Assembly: GCF_030388665.1 (NCBI RefSeq)
Contig: NZ_CP128846.1
Span: 5,344,501 to 5,408,500, forward strand
From: Streptomyces flavofungini
Lineage (GTDB): Bacteria > Actinomycetota > Actinomycetes > Streptomycetales > Streptomycetaceae
DNA length: 64,000 nucleotides
Direction of reading: 5' to 3'
The position numbers were made by a program, and so were the translations under genes. This document shows positions 19,242-28,500 of the stretch, in pieces; the first letter of the stretch is position 1, and every line of letters begins with the position of its first letter. The notes under the pieces are model-generated. The model ran no database searches. It was given only the letters and a program-made list of their open reading frames with translations, and had not been told where the DNA came from.

Positions 19242-19391
19242 CCTCGGATCTGTCTTCAAATGTCGCACCCACATCAGGAGCGAGGCGAGGGTGACGGCTG
19301 CCTGGTAGGACTCGGCGGCCTTGTCGTAGCGGGTTGCGATGCCGCGCCACTGCCTGAGGCGGTCGAAGCACCGTTCCACGACGAACGAGAC
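19242..19391 (-). pseudogene. IS5-family transposase, C-terminal remnant
   Basis: One reverse frame reads VERCFDRLRQWRGIATRYDK and on through AAVTLASLLMWVRHL, the conserved tail of IS5-group DDE transposases: the catalytic Glu region followed by the RYDK helix. About 50 residues remain. The sequence upstream in the same frame no longer resembles a transposase, and no terminal repeats are evident, so the element is inert. It ends about 140 bases from the serine hydrolase gene. Confidence 0.75.
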
Positions 19392-19533
19392 CACGACCAC
19401 CAGGGGCAACGCCCTCCTGACCCGCAGCGCGGAGGCCGAGACCTGCGCCGACCCGAGCAGCGTCACGACCCTGCTCGGCGAGTCGTCCGGCGCCGGCGGC
19501 ACACGGCGCCACCAGCGCCCCCGCGGCACGGCC

Positions 19534-20784
19534 TCAACGGCACAGAGCGGTGTCGACGACCTTCTCCACGCGCTTCATCTCCGCCTCGCTCCTCGGCATC
19601 ATCGTCACCGCGACGTTGGCGGCGCGGCCGTCCTTGGTGACGCCGCCCCGGGTCTCGTAGCCGTCGATGTCGCCGCCGTGGCCCCAGGAGACGCCGCCGC
19701 AGGACAGCGGCCTGCTGACGAGTCCCAGGCCGTAGCCGACGCCGGGGCCCAGCCGTTCGGCGGGGATCGTGGTGCGCATCTGGTCGAGCTGGGCCTTCGG
19801 CAGGAGGCGGCCGGAGAGCAGGGCGCCGAAGAACCGGTTGAGGTCGGCGTTGGTGGAGATCATCTGCCCCGCCGCCCAGCCCCACGAGGGGTCCATCGTG
19901 GTGAAGTCGCGCGGCGGCCCGCCCTGCGGGTCGGCGACGTAACCCTTGGGGTGCCGTTCCCGGATGGTCTGGTCACCGACGGCGGGGAAGTAGGTGTGGC
20001 GCAGCCCGACGCGCTGGACGACGCGCTTGTCGATCTCCTCGGCCAGGGGGCGCCCGGTCACCTTCTGGATGATGAGCCCGGCCAGGACGTAGTTGGTGTT
20101 GTTGTACTCCCACTTCTTGCCGGGGGCGGAGCGGGCCTTGTGCTCCAGGGCGATGTCGACGAGCTCGCGGGGTTCGAAGTACCGGTGCTGGATGGCCGGG
20201 AAGTCGAGGTAGTCGGTGTAGTTGGGCAGTCCGCTGGTGTGCTGGAGCAGGTGGCGGACGGTGATGCGGCGGCCGTCTATGCCGTCGCCGCGGACGAGGC
20301 CGGGCAGATAGGTGTCGACGGAGGCGTCGAGGCGGATCTTCTTCTCGGCGACCAGTTGGAGCACGACCACCGCGGTGAAGGTCTTGGTGTTGCTGCCGAT
20401 GCGCACCTGCCCGTCCTTGGGCACCTTCGCGCCGGTGGCCAGGTCGCCGACGCCCGCGGTGTAGCCGCGGACGTGTCCGTCCCGGTCCTTCACGCTCGCG
20501 AGGGCACCGGGCGGGCCGCCGTCGCGCACCAGCGAGTTGAGCCCCTTCTGCACGGAGTCGGGCCGAGCGGCCTTGCCGGATGACGCCGACGACCCCGATG
20601 AGGCCGATGCCGCGGACGCCGCCGATGACCCCGATGAGGCCGACGCCGCGGCCGCCGCCGACGGAGCCAGGGCGCCGAGAGACATCACCCCGGCGGCCAC
20701 GGTGGCTGCGGCCGTCACGCCCCGGCGGCGGCCGCCCCCCTGCCGGCCGGAGGAGCGAAAGTTCTGTCCTGCCTGTTCACGCAC
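19534..20784 (-). CDS. Exported serine hydrolase (beta-lactamase/D-Ala-D-Ala carboxypeptidase fold)
   Basis: 416 residues. After an Arg-rich start and a hydrophobic signal segment comes a low-complexity Ala/Ser linker, then a class C-type catalytic domain with Ser131-Asn-Thr-Lys134 (SxxK), Tyr227-Asn-Asn229 (YxN) and a late His369-Gly-Gly triad. It probably acts outside the cell on peptidoglycan peptides or related amides or esters. The start is the GTG at 20784 behind AGGGGA; the frame is open further upstream but that part is not coding-like. It is closely similar to the serine hydrolase at 52579-53703, and both lie beside transposase remnants. Confidence 0.88.
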   Translation of the reverse strand: MREQAGQNFRSSGRQGGGRRRGVTAAATVAAGVMSLGALAPSAAAAASASSGSSAASAASASSGSSASSGKAARPDSVQKGLNSLVRDGGPPGALASVKDRDGHVRGYTAGVGDLATGAKVPKDGQVRIGSNTKTFTAVVVLQLVAEKKIRLDASVDTYLPGLVRGDGIDGRRITVRHLLQHTSGLPNYTDYLDFPAIQHRYFEPRELVDIALEHKARSAPGKKWEYNNTNYVLAGLIIQKVTGRPLAEEIDKRVVQRVGLRHTYFPAVGDQTIRERHPKGYVADPQGGPPRDFTTMDPSWGWAAGQMISTNADLNRFFGALLSGRLLPKAQLDQMRTTIPAERLGPGVGYGLGLVSRPLSCGGVSWGHGGDIDGYETRGGVTKDGRAANVAVTMMPRSEAEMKRVEKVVDTALCR

Positions 20785-20932
20785 GAGTCTGTCCCCTGAG
20801 AAATCGTTTGAGAGCCATCGGCAATGTCGGCGGTGAGCGCCGACCCCAAGGATTTCCGGAACTGACCGTTCAGAGGATCCGGCTACCTGCCCGACCCGCT
20901 CTGGGGGTATCCCCAGGGACCAGGGTCCTGTT

Positions 20933-20967
20933 CCTGGGTCCTGGGTCCTGGGTCCTGGGCCCTGGGG
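20933..20967. repeat. Five copies of a 7-bp unit (CCTGGGT)
   Basis: Three perfect CCTGGGT copies followed by CCTGGGC and CCTGGGG, in the gap between the divergent serine hydrolase and quinone oxidoreductase genes. Replication slippage is the simple explanation. Confidence 0.6.
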
Positions 20968-21097
20968 CCCAGCTGTATCGCCTCGGGTGCGAAGCAGGCG
21001 TCTCAGCTCTCGGCGGGGGCGGCGGGCTGGTCTGCTTGCCGGGAATCGGATCGCCATCAACGGGGTTGGTGGCGGATGAGCCGTTAATGGGAGGGTC

Positions 21098-22108
21098 ATG
21101 CGAGCGATTCAGGTGTACGAAGTGGGCGGTCCCGAGGTGCTGCAGGAGGCCGAGGTGGAACAGCCGCGGCCGGGTCCGGGCGAGGCGGTCGTGGAAGTCG
21201 CCGCATCCGGGGTCAACTTCCTCGACGTCTACCACCGCGAGGGCCGTTACAGCCTCCCGCTGCCCTTCACCCCGGGCACTGAGGGCGCCGGCACGGTCGT
21301 CGAAGTCGGACCCGGCGTCGTCGGCGTCGCAGTCGGGGACCGGGTCGGTTGGGTGGAGATTCCCGGCACGTATGCCGAGCGGGCCGTCGTGGACTCCTCC
21401 CGGCTGGTGCCGCTGCCCGACGACATCGGCTTCGAGACAGCCGCCGCCGTGCTCCTCCAAGGCATGACCGCGCACTATCTCGTCAAGGACGCCTACCCGG
21501 TTCAGGGGGGCGACACGGTGCTCGTGCATGCGGCTGCTGGTGGCATGGGGCTGCTTTTGACCCAGCTCATCACCCATCTCGGCGGCAGGGTGATCGGTAC
21601 GACGTCGACCACGGCGAAGGCCGATCTCGCGAAGCGTGCCGGGGCCGCTGAGGTGATCCTTTCCTCCGCGGTCGACGATCTCGCAGCCGAGGTGAGGCGG
21701 CTCAACGGCGGTCAGGGACTGCCGGTTGTCTTCGACGGCGTCGGCGCGCACACCTTCGACGCGAGCCTCGCCAGCCTGCGGACCCGCGGCCATCTCGTGC
21801 TCTTCGGCGCGGCAAGTGGTGCCGTGCCGCCGTTCGATCCGATTCGGCTCGCCCACGGCGGTTCGCTGACCCTGATCCGGCCCAGCCTCGGGGACTTCAT
21901 CGCCGATCGGTCCGAACTGCTCCGACGGGCCGCCGATGTGTTCGAGTGGGTGCGCTCCGAGGCGCTCGAGGTCACCGTAACGGGCCGCTACGCATTGTCC
22001 GAGGCCTCCCGGGCCCACAGCGACCTGGAGGCTCGGCGTACCACCGGCAAGCTGCTCCTAGTACCCGATGCGGCCGCTGTTGGACGCCGAGAGGAGACGC
22101 GGAGCTGA
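21098..22108 (+). CDS. Zinc-independent NADPH:quinone oxidoreductase (MDR family)
   Basis: 336 residues of the medium-chain dehydrogenase/reductase family, quinone-reductase branch: LPFTPGTEGAGTV near residue 55, VLVHAAAGGMGLLLTQL for NADPH binding, and no structural zinc cysteines. It reduces quinones or enones with NADPH. The ATG follows GGGAGG. Third-position G/C is visibly lower than in neighbouring genes (many GCT, GAT, CTT), which could mean more recent acquisition. Convergent with the deacetylase gene. Confidence 0.9.
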   Translation: MRAIQVYEVGGPEVLQEAEVEQPRPGPGEAVVEVAASGVNFLDVYHREGRYSLPLPFTPGTEGAGTVVEVGPGVVGVAVGDRVGWVEIPGTYAERAVVDSSRLVPLPDDIGFETAAAVLLQGMTAHYLVKDAYPVQGGDTVLVHAAAGGMGLLLTQLITHLGGRVIGTTSTTAKADLAKRAGAAEVILSSAVDDLAAEVRRLNGGQGLPVVFDGVGAHTFDASLASLRTRGHLVLFGAASGAVPPFDPIRLAHGGSLTLIRPSLGDFIADRSELLRRAADVFEWVRSEALEVTVTGRYALSEASRAHSDLEARRTTGKLLLVPDAAAVGRREETRS

Positions 22109-22145
22109 TCTCGGGCGACCGTCCACAACCTCCCGGGACAGACAC

Positions 22146-22910
22146 CTAGCGCACCGGGAACCCGAACGAGTACCCCTGCTGCTTCAGCCAGGGCAGCAGT
22201 CGCCGCAGCGCTTCGACGGTCTGGGCGCGGTCACCGCCCGCGTCGTGGAAGAGGATCGTCGGGCCGTTGGCCACCTCCCTCTGGACCGTGGAGACGATGG
22301 CGTTCGTACCGGGGAGTTCGAAGTCCTTGCTGTCCACGTTCCAGCCGAGCGGGCGCATGCCGCGGGAGGCGGCGAGCTTGCGGCTGTCGGGGGTGAAGGC
22401 GCCGCCGGGGGCCCGGTAGTACATCGGCCGGACGCCCCCGGACGCCTTGGTGATCATGCGCTCGGCGTCGAGGATCTGCTTCGAGCGGTAGGCGGCGGAC
22501 TCCTTGTCCATGGCGGTGTTGTGCGACACCGAGTGGTCGCACAGCCGGTGCCCGGCGGCGACGACCTTCTGCACGAGGTCGGGGTGGGCCTGCGCCTGCG
22601 TGCCCACCATGCAGAACGTGGCCTTCACCTTGTACTGCCGCAGCAGGTCCAGCATCTGCGGAGTCCACTTGGGGTCGGGGCCGTCGTCGATGGTGATGTT
22701 CACGCCGCGCTTCCCCGCCTCGGAGGCGTGCACGATGGTGTCCTTGACCGGCTTCACGGCACTGCTCGGCGTACTCGGCTTCGGCGTCGGCTCGTCCGAG
22801 GCACCGGCCTGCGCGGTCCACACGGAGGCCCCGGTGGCGAGCATCATCACCCCGAGCGCCGCCCCGGCGATCTTGCCGTACCAACCCCGCCCGCCGCTGT
22901 GCCGTGCCAT
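22146..22910 (-). CDS. Exported polysaccharide deacetylase (NodB domain)
   Basis: 254 residues. An N-terminal Lys/Arg-flanked membrane or signal segment is followed by a Pro/Thr/Ser linker and a NodB domain. Metal-binding and catalytic motifs are visible: TIDDGPDPKW, HSVSHNTAM, YYRAPGGAFTP and ILFHDAGG. It removes N-acetyl groups from chitin-like polymers or peptidoglycan outside the membrane. The ATG at 22910 is preferred because AGGGGCGG lies just before it; an upstream ATG at 22949 is not supported. Confidence 0.9.
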   Translation of the reverse strand: MARHSGGRGWYGKIAGAALGVMMLATGASVWTAQAGASDEPTPKPSTPSSAVKPVKDTIVHASEAGKRGVNITIDDGPDPKWTPQMLDLLRQYKVKATFCMVGTQAQAHPDLVQKVVAAGHRLCDHSVSHNTAMDKESAAYRSKQILDAERMITKASGGVRPMYYRAPGGAFTPDSRKLAASRGMRPLGWNVDSKDFELPGTNAIVSTVQREVANGPTILFHDAGGDRAQTVEALRRLLPWLKQQGYSFGFPVR

Positions 22911-23143
22911 GTCCGCCCCTTCGCGAAGTCCCTCGGTGCCCCCGACCACCTGGCAGGATGAGGCACACGGGCCCGGGGATCCGTCTGTTACGGATCACGG
23001 ACAATTCCGGGGAAGTACGCGGACATCGGCGCGCGAACGGCGGCCGGAACCGTGCGGGTTGGCTCGATCGGCCTCCTGCTCGCCGCGACGCCCCTCGCGA
23101 AATCGAGGAGCCGGACAAGGCCGGAGTGCGCGAGACTGCCCCG

Positions 23144-23632
23144 ATGACCACAGACTTCCGTGTGCGCCGGGCCGACGCCGCCGACGCCTCCGTCCTGGCC
23201 CGGCTGCGCTGGGAATTCAAGCAGGAGGACAGCGAGGGCGGTGCGGACAGCGAGGGCGGCCCCGCCGATCCGGCCCGGTCCATGGAGCACGCCGAGCAGT
23301 GGATCCACGAACGGCTTGCCGGTGGGCGGTGGCTGGCCTGGGTCGCGGAGAGCGGAGGGGAGGTCTGCGGGCATGTCTTCCTCCACCTGATCGAGAGGGT
23401 GCCCGAGCCCTACGAGGACAACGTCCCCACCGGCTACGTGACGAACTTCTACGTCGCCCCTGCCCAGCGCGACCGCGGGTTCGGCACCGCCCTGCTCGAA
23501 GCCCTGCGGGCGTACGCCCGGCACCACGGCATGGACAGCCTCATCGTCTGGCCGTCCGAGCGCAGTGTGCCGCTCTACCGGCGAGCCGGGTTCCAGCCGT
23601 CGGCCGAACTGCTTGAGAACACGATGGCCTGA
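23144..23632 (+). CDS. GNAT-family N-acetyltransferase
   Basis: 162 residues with the GNAT acetyl-CoA signature: YVTNFYVAPAQRDRGFGTALL (motif A beta strand and pyrophosphate loop R-D-R-G-F-G), then VWPSERSVPLYRRAGF near the end. The substrate is unknown. An in-frame GTG at 23126 is an alternative start. It converges with the broken gene that ends at 23645. Confidence 0.85.
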   Translation: MTTDFRVRRADAADASVLARLRWEFKQEDSEGGADSEGGPADPARSMEHAEQWIHERLAGGRWLAWVAESGGEVCGHVFLHLIERVPEPYEDNVPTGYVTNFYVAPAQRDRGFGTALLEALRAYARHHGMDSLIVWPSERSVPLYRRAGFQPSAELLENTMA

Positions 23633-23644
23633 GCCGACGGCCGG

Positions 23645-24050
23645 TCACTGCACCGGTTCGGTGCGGGGGTGCTCCGGCGCCCTCGGGCAGACGTAGAGCT
23701 GCTGCTCGTAGCCGCTGCCGACCTGGACCCGGGTGGGCTCCCGGGGGCGAAGTGACCGACGCCGCTCCCGCAGCTCTTTGTTCGACTCCATGGTGCTCGG
23801 GTACTCGACGACCTGCTCCGGGGCGAGCAGGCACGGATCGGGCAGGTAGCCGTCGAACTGCACCACAGCCGGATCCGGGGGCGTGGCGAGCACGTCCGTG
23901 ACCGTGGCCGCCGACCGCCAGAACAGCGCGGTCCTGGGCATGATCGGGTGGTCGAAGGGACGCCCAGGGCCTGCAGCAGGTCCGCCCCCTCCGGTGCGCG
24001 CAGGTCATACCCGAGCCGGAACCGAGCTCCTGGGGCGAACCGGCACTCCC
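23645..24050 (-). pseudogene. Hypothetical gene, apparent one-base frameshift
   Basis: Two reverse frames make one continuous coding signal. The upstream part reads ARFRLGYDLRAPEGADLLQA; the downstream part reads RPFDHPIMPRTALFWRS and runs to a stop at 23645. They would join as LGVPFDHP if one C were restored in the C run at about 23957-23963. No start is clear upstream; the frame merges into the TetR promoter region. The family is not recognised. Either a true frameshift or a homopolymer error. Confidence 0.42.
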
Positions 24051-24181
24051 GGCCAACCCCACCGCCGTCACGGGTGCGAACGGGCCTTCCGGGGAGGGGA
24101 GGAGCGGCCGGGGTGGTGCAGGGACTGCCGCCCGGGTCGAGCGGCGGCCTAGGCGCAGCGCGGGCGCGACGGAAATGAACG

Positions 24182-24228
24182 GAGTGAGTCCTCACTCATT
24201 GACGGAGTGAGTACTCACTCCGTACGCT
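24182..24228 (+). promoter_or_regulatory. Autoregulated leaderless TetR promoter with two operators
   Basis: An imperfect palindrome GAGTGAGTCCTCACTC (24182-24197) precedes a perfect 18-bp one, GGAGTGAGTACTCACTCC (24204-24221), 23.5 bases centre to centre. TTGACG (24199-24204) and TACGCT (24223-24228) form -35 and -10 boxes with an 18-base spacer, and the perfect operator fills that spacer. The ATG at 24236 is seven bases after the -10 box, so the transcript is likely leaderless. Confidence 0.8.
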
Positions 24229-24235
24229 CGGAGTC

Positions 24236-24865
24236 ATGACAGCACCCAAGAAGAACCAGACGAGCCAGGAGAGCCGGACCGCCCGCCGCCGCGCCCCCGC
24301 CATGTCGCCGGAGCGCCGCCGCGAAATGATCATCCAGACCGCGATCCCGCTGATCGCCGAGTACGGGGCCGCCGTGACGACCGCGAAGATCGCCCGCGCG
24401 GCGGGCATCGGGGAGGGCACGATCTTCCGGGTCTTCGCCGACAAGGACGAACTGCTCCAGGCGTGCGTGGCCGAGGCGCTCTCTCCGGAGCACGCGGTCC
24501 GCGAGCTCGACGCGATCGACGCGTCCCAGCCGCTGCCCGACCGGCTCGCGGAGGCGGCCGAGGCGCTGCAGGCGCACATGTCCAGGATGGGCGCGATCCT
24601 CGGCTCGCTGGGGCACGGCGGCGGCAAGCACCCCGGCGCGGTGCGCGGTGCGGGCCGCGAGGAGTCGACGGCGCGCATCCGCGCGGCCCTCGCGGATCTG
24701 CTGGAGCCCGACAAGGCCGCGCTGCGCCGCCCGCCGGAGCAGATCGCGGCGCTCTTCTTCGGGCTGCTCTTCACCCAGCCGCGCACGGAGGACGAGCCCG
24801 ACCTGACCCCGCGGGAACTGGTGGACGTCTTTCTGCACGGGGCGCTCTCGGCGCGTACCAAGTGA
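24236..24865 (+). CDS. TetR/AcrR-family transcriptional regulator
   Basis: 209 residues. The helix-turn-helix is at about 47-67 (VTTAKIARAAGIGEGTIFRV) followed by FADKDELL, the standard TetR N-domain; the rest is a helical ligand-binding domain. The palindromes directly upstream fit the self-repression typical of this family. Its last four bases overlap the start of a small membrane protein (GTGA), so that protein is its probable co-regulated target. Its operator differs from O1-O4, so it is an unlikely controller of the catabolic regulon. Confidence 0.92.
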   Translation: MTAPKKNQTSQESRTARRRAPAMSPERRREMIIQTAIPLIAEYGAAVTTAKIARAAGIGEGTIFRVFADKDELLQACVAEALSPEHAVRELDAIDASQPLPDRLAEAAEALQAHMSRMGAILGSLGHGGGKHPGAVRGAGREESTARIRAALADLLEPDKAALRRPPEQIAALFFGLLFTQPRTEDEPDLTPRELVDVFLHGALSARTK

Positions 24866-25269
24866 GCACGCGCAGGCGGCGCCTGGGGGCGGCGGCCTCG
24901 GCCGTCCTGGCCCCCGTCCTGGTGTGGCTGGTAGCGGACCCACTGCTGGGCCACCGGCTTCGGATCGCCGACGGCGGGGAGACGCTGGACATCGGCGCCG
25001 TGCCCGTGGCGACCGTCGCGCTGCTGGCGTCGCTCTCCGGCTGGGGGCTCCTCGCGGCCCTGGAGCGGTTCGGGGTGCGGCGCGCCCGCACTCTCTGGAC
25101 GGGGGTGGCATACGCCGCACTGGCCCTGTCCTTCCTGCCGCTCACCGGCGACGGCATGGACGGCGGCACCCGCGCGACCCTCGCCCTGATGCACCTGGCC
25201 GTGGCGGCGGTACTGATCCCGGGCCTTCGCGGCAGGCCCTCCGGCCCGGGAGCGCCGGGCCCGGCGTGA
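24862..25269 (+). CDS. Small four-helix membrane protein (DUF6069-like)
   Basis: 135 residues with four hydrophobic helices, a Lys/Arg-rich start (STRRRRLG), an amphipathic first loop and a Pro/Gly-rich tail. The pattern resembles DUF6069 membrane proteins often found beside TetR genes. The function is unknown; the overlap with the regulator suggests a role in export or tolerance of the regulator's ligand. The start is the GTG that overlaps the TetR stop. Confidence 0.78.
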   Translation: MSTRRRRLGAAASAVLAPVLVWLVADPLLGHRLRIADGGETLDIGAVPVATVALLASLSGWGLLAALERFGVRRARTLWTGVAYAALALSFLPLTGDGMDGGTRATLALMHLAVAAVLIPGLRGRPSGPGAPGPA

Positions 25270-25293
25270 CGGACCCTCACGAGGGTGTACGAT
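25267..25293 (+). promoter_or_regulatory. Candidate promoter of structured RNA
   Basis: TGACGG (25267-25272) and TACGAT (25288-25293) with a 15-base spacer, ending about five bases before the first stem of the structured transcript. The spacing is short for a -35/-10 pair; the -10 box is the stronger element. Confidence 0.4.
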
Positions 25294-25295
25294 CA

Positions 25296-25376
25296 ATGCG
25301 TAACTTCGGTGCGGCGCACGGAAGTCACGCGTCTGTGGTCCAAGGAAAGACGCCCATCATCCGATGGGAAATGTAG
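25296..25376 (+). CDS. Possible 26-residue leaderless peptide
   Basis: ATG to TAG, beginning MRNFGAAHG and ending IIRWEM, lying wholly inside the structured RNA and starting three bases after TACGAT. There is no ribosome site, so it would need leaderless translation. It has no run of one amino acid as in classical attenuator peptides. It may be chance. Confidence 0.22.
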   Translation: MRNFGAAHGSHASVVQGKTPIIRWEM

Positions 25377-25442
25377 GTGCAAGGCCTGCCGGGCGCTCCA
25401 GCGGAACGAAGGCCCTCTCGCCAGTGGCGAGAGGGCCTTCGT
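25298..25442 (+). ncRNA. Predicted structured RNA with strong terminator
   Basis: Four stems in 145 bases. Stem 1: GCGTAACTTC pairs with GAAGTCACGC (25298-25307 with 25321-25330, one mismatch), enclosing GTGC-GGC-GCAC. Stem 2: GCGTCT with AGACGC (25329-25334, 25348-25353). Stem 3: CCCATC-ATCC-GATGGG (25353-25368). Stem 4: a perfect 17-bp hairpin, arms 25406-25422 and 25426-25442, loop AGT. Stems 1 and 2 share two bases, so they may be alternatives. It lies between the DUF6069-like gene and the STAND-TPR gene. It could be an independent small RNA or an attenuator for the downstream gene. Confidence 0.55.
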
Positions 25443-25532
25443 CGTACCCATGGGACATGACCGGCCCCGTGCCCCCGCCCATGGTGGAACACTTGCCCGC
25501 ACGGGAACGCGCACCGTGCGGGAGTGGAGCCG

Positions 25533-28500
25533 ATGGCGTCGGACGCGGGCAGGCAGCCGTCCATGCAGGAGCTGATCCGGCTGCGCAGACGCGCCGGATT
25601 CGTGGGGCGGCGCGGCGAACTCGCCGCGTTCCGGGAGAACTTCGAGCTGCGGCCGGAGGACGAGCGGCACCGCTTCCTCTTCCACGTTCGCGGCAACGCG
25701 GGCGTGGGCAAGACCTCCCTCGTGCGGGAGATGCGGCAGCTCGCTGACGAGCGGGGTGCCGTGACCGCTCATGTCGATGAGTCCGTGGGGAGCGTCGCGG
25801 ACGCGTTGGGCGTGATCAGTGCGGAGCTGGGGCGCCGAGGGGGCAAGTTCAAGGAGCTCGACCGGCTGCTCGTCGCGCACCGGGAGCGGCGGTACGAGGC
25901 CGAGTCGGCGGCCCTCGCGGCACTGGGCGGACCGCGGGAGGAACAAGCCCTCCAGGCCGTTCAGCCGGTCCAGCCGACCCAGGCGTCGCAGTCGCCCCAG
26001 CCCTCCGCCGGGAGCATGGCCGCCGCCCGCGCCGGCCTCGCCGGGCTCGGACTGCTGCCCGGCGTCGGGATGCTCGCCGGTGCCGTCGACCCCGCCCAAC
26101 TCGCGCACGGGGCCGATCGGTTGCGCGCCGGGCTCGGCGCGCGGCTGCGGAACCAGGACGACGTGCAGTTGGTCCTCTCCCCGGAGCGGGCCCTCACACC
26201 CGTGTTCCTGAAGGAGCTGGACGGCCTCGCGGCCTCGGCGCCCTGGGTCGTGCTCTTCTTCGACACGTACGAGAGGACCGCGCCCTTCCTCGACGGCTGG
26301 CTGTGCGACCTCATGACCAGCGAGCGGTACGGGCAGCTTCCCGCGAACGTCGTGGTCGTCACCGCCGGGCAGCGGGCGTTCGACGCCGCACGCTGGGGCG
26401 ACTACGTGGACTTCATGGCCGACGTGCCGCTTGAACCGTTCACCGAGCTGGAGGCGCGCGGGCTCCTCGCGGGCAAGGGCGTGGTCGCCGAAGCCGTCGT
26501 CGAGGAAGTGCTCCGGCTCTCCGGCGGACTGCCCGTCCTCGTGTCCACCCTCGCCGAGAACCGGCCCGAGAGCGTCGACGACGTCGGCGACCCCTGCGCC
26601 TCCGCCGTCGAGCGGTTCCTGAAGTGGGAAGAGGACCCCGTGCGCCAAGCGGTGGCGCTGGCGTGCGCGCTGCCGCGCCTGCTCGACGCCGACGTGTTCG
26701 CCGCCGCCGTCTCGGGCGTGTGCGCGGAGAGCGACGTACCCGGGCTCTTCGGGTGGCTCCGGGGGCTGCCGTTCGTGAGCGAGCGCGGCAACCGGCTCCA
26801 GTACCACGACGTCGTACGGGCCCCCATGCTGCGGCTCCAGCGGTGCCGGTCGCCCCGCTGGTGGGCCGGTACGCACCGGCAGTTGGCGGAGAGCTTCGGC
26901 GAGTGGCGGGCCGAGGCGGCGGCGGGGCTCGACGCCGACGGCCGCTGGGGCGACGAACGGTGGCGGGAGCTGCGGCTGGCGGAGATGTATCACCGGCTGT
27001 GCTCCGGGGAGCGGGGTGCGCTGCCCGAGGCCCTGCGGGGTGTGGTCGAGGCGGGCGGGTGGGACGAGGAGGCCGCCCGGAAGTGTGCTGACGTGCTGGT
27101 CGCGGCCGGGGAGGACGCCGACGCGCGGGACGTCGGGGGGTGGGGGCGGGACCTGCTGCGGGCGTTCGAGGACGGGGGGCTGCCAGGTGCCCTTGAAGTG
27201 CTGCTGGATCGGGCCGGGCTCGACTCGGCGACGCGGGCTCTCGCGTATGCGGTTCGGGGGCGTGAGCTGCGGGTCGGCCAGGACCTTTCGGCCTCGGTCA
27301 CGGAGTACGACCTGGCGCTCGCGGCCGACCCGACGCTCGTGCGCGCGTACTACGGCAGGGCTCTCGCACGGGTCCTGACGGGTGCGTACGACCTGGCGCT
27401 CACCGACCTGAACCGCGCCGACGAACTCGCACCCGACGACGACTACGTCCTCGCGCTGCGCGGCCGGACCCACCGGCTCCTCGGCTCCTACGACGCGGCA
27501 CTCGCCGACCTGACCCGGGCCGTCGACCGCACGCCGGACCACGCGGGGAGCTGGGCCGAGCTGGGCGAGACCCGCAACGCGCTCGGACAGCCCGACGAGG
27601 CGCTGACAGCCCTGGACCGGGCCCTGCGGATCGACCCGGAGTTCCTGTGGGCGCGGGTCCGCAGAGCCCGCGTGCGGCGCGACCGAGGGGAGCACGAGGC
27701 CGCCGTCGCCGACCTGGACCGGTGCGTCGAACTGGCCCCGGAATCGGCCTGGGTGGCCTGTGAGCGCGGCGACGCCCTGCGCATCGCCGGACGCGTCGAG
27801 GACTCCCTCGCCGACTACGCCCGCGCGATCGAGCACGACAACGCGTACGCGTCGGCGTACGCCAGCCGCGGCCTCGCCCTGCACCGCCTCGACCGGAACG
27901 ACGAGGCCCGCGCCGCCCTCGACCGGGCCGTCGAGCTGCGCCCGGACTACGCCTGGGCGCTGGTCCACCGGTCCTCGGTGCACCTGGCCCGGTCCGACGC
28001 CGAGCGGGCCCTCGCCGACATCGACCGCGCCAAGGCCCTCCTCCCGGACAGCGCCTGGGTCCTCCACGAACGCGCCGGCACGCTCTACCACCTGGACCGC
28101 CCGGAGGAAGCCCGCCCCGACCTGGACAAGCTCCTCGAACTTGACCCGCGGGACGTGGATGCCCTGGCCCTGCGCGGCACCGTCCTGTACGCACTCGACC
28201 GCTACCGCGACGCGCTCACCGACCTGAGCCGGGCTGTGGAACTCGAACCGGACCACTCCCTGCCCCACCAGAAGCTGGCCCTCGTCCACATCGCCATGGG
28301 CCGCACGAACGAGGCCCTTGCCGACCTCACCCGGTACGTCGAAGCGGACGGCGAGAACCCGGGGTGGGCGCGGCGCAAGGCCGCCCAGGTCCACCTGTGG
28401 TGCGGACGCCCCGGACTCGCCCTCGCCGAACTGGCCGCCGACACCGGCGACTTCGCGTACGGGGACAGCGACGCCACCGAGGTGCTGAACAAGGCGTACC

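Noticed and set aside
24204..24221. TetR palindrome as a member of the CTGACG operator set
   Set aside because: The arms (GGAGTGAGT) are unrelated; it is a separate, self-regulatory operator.
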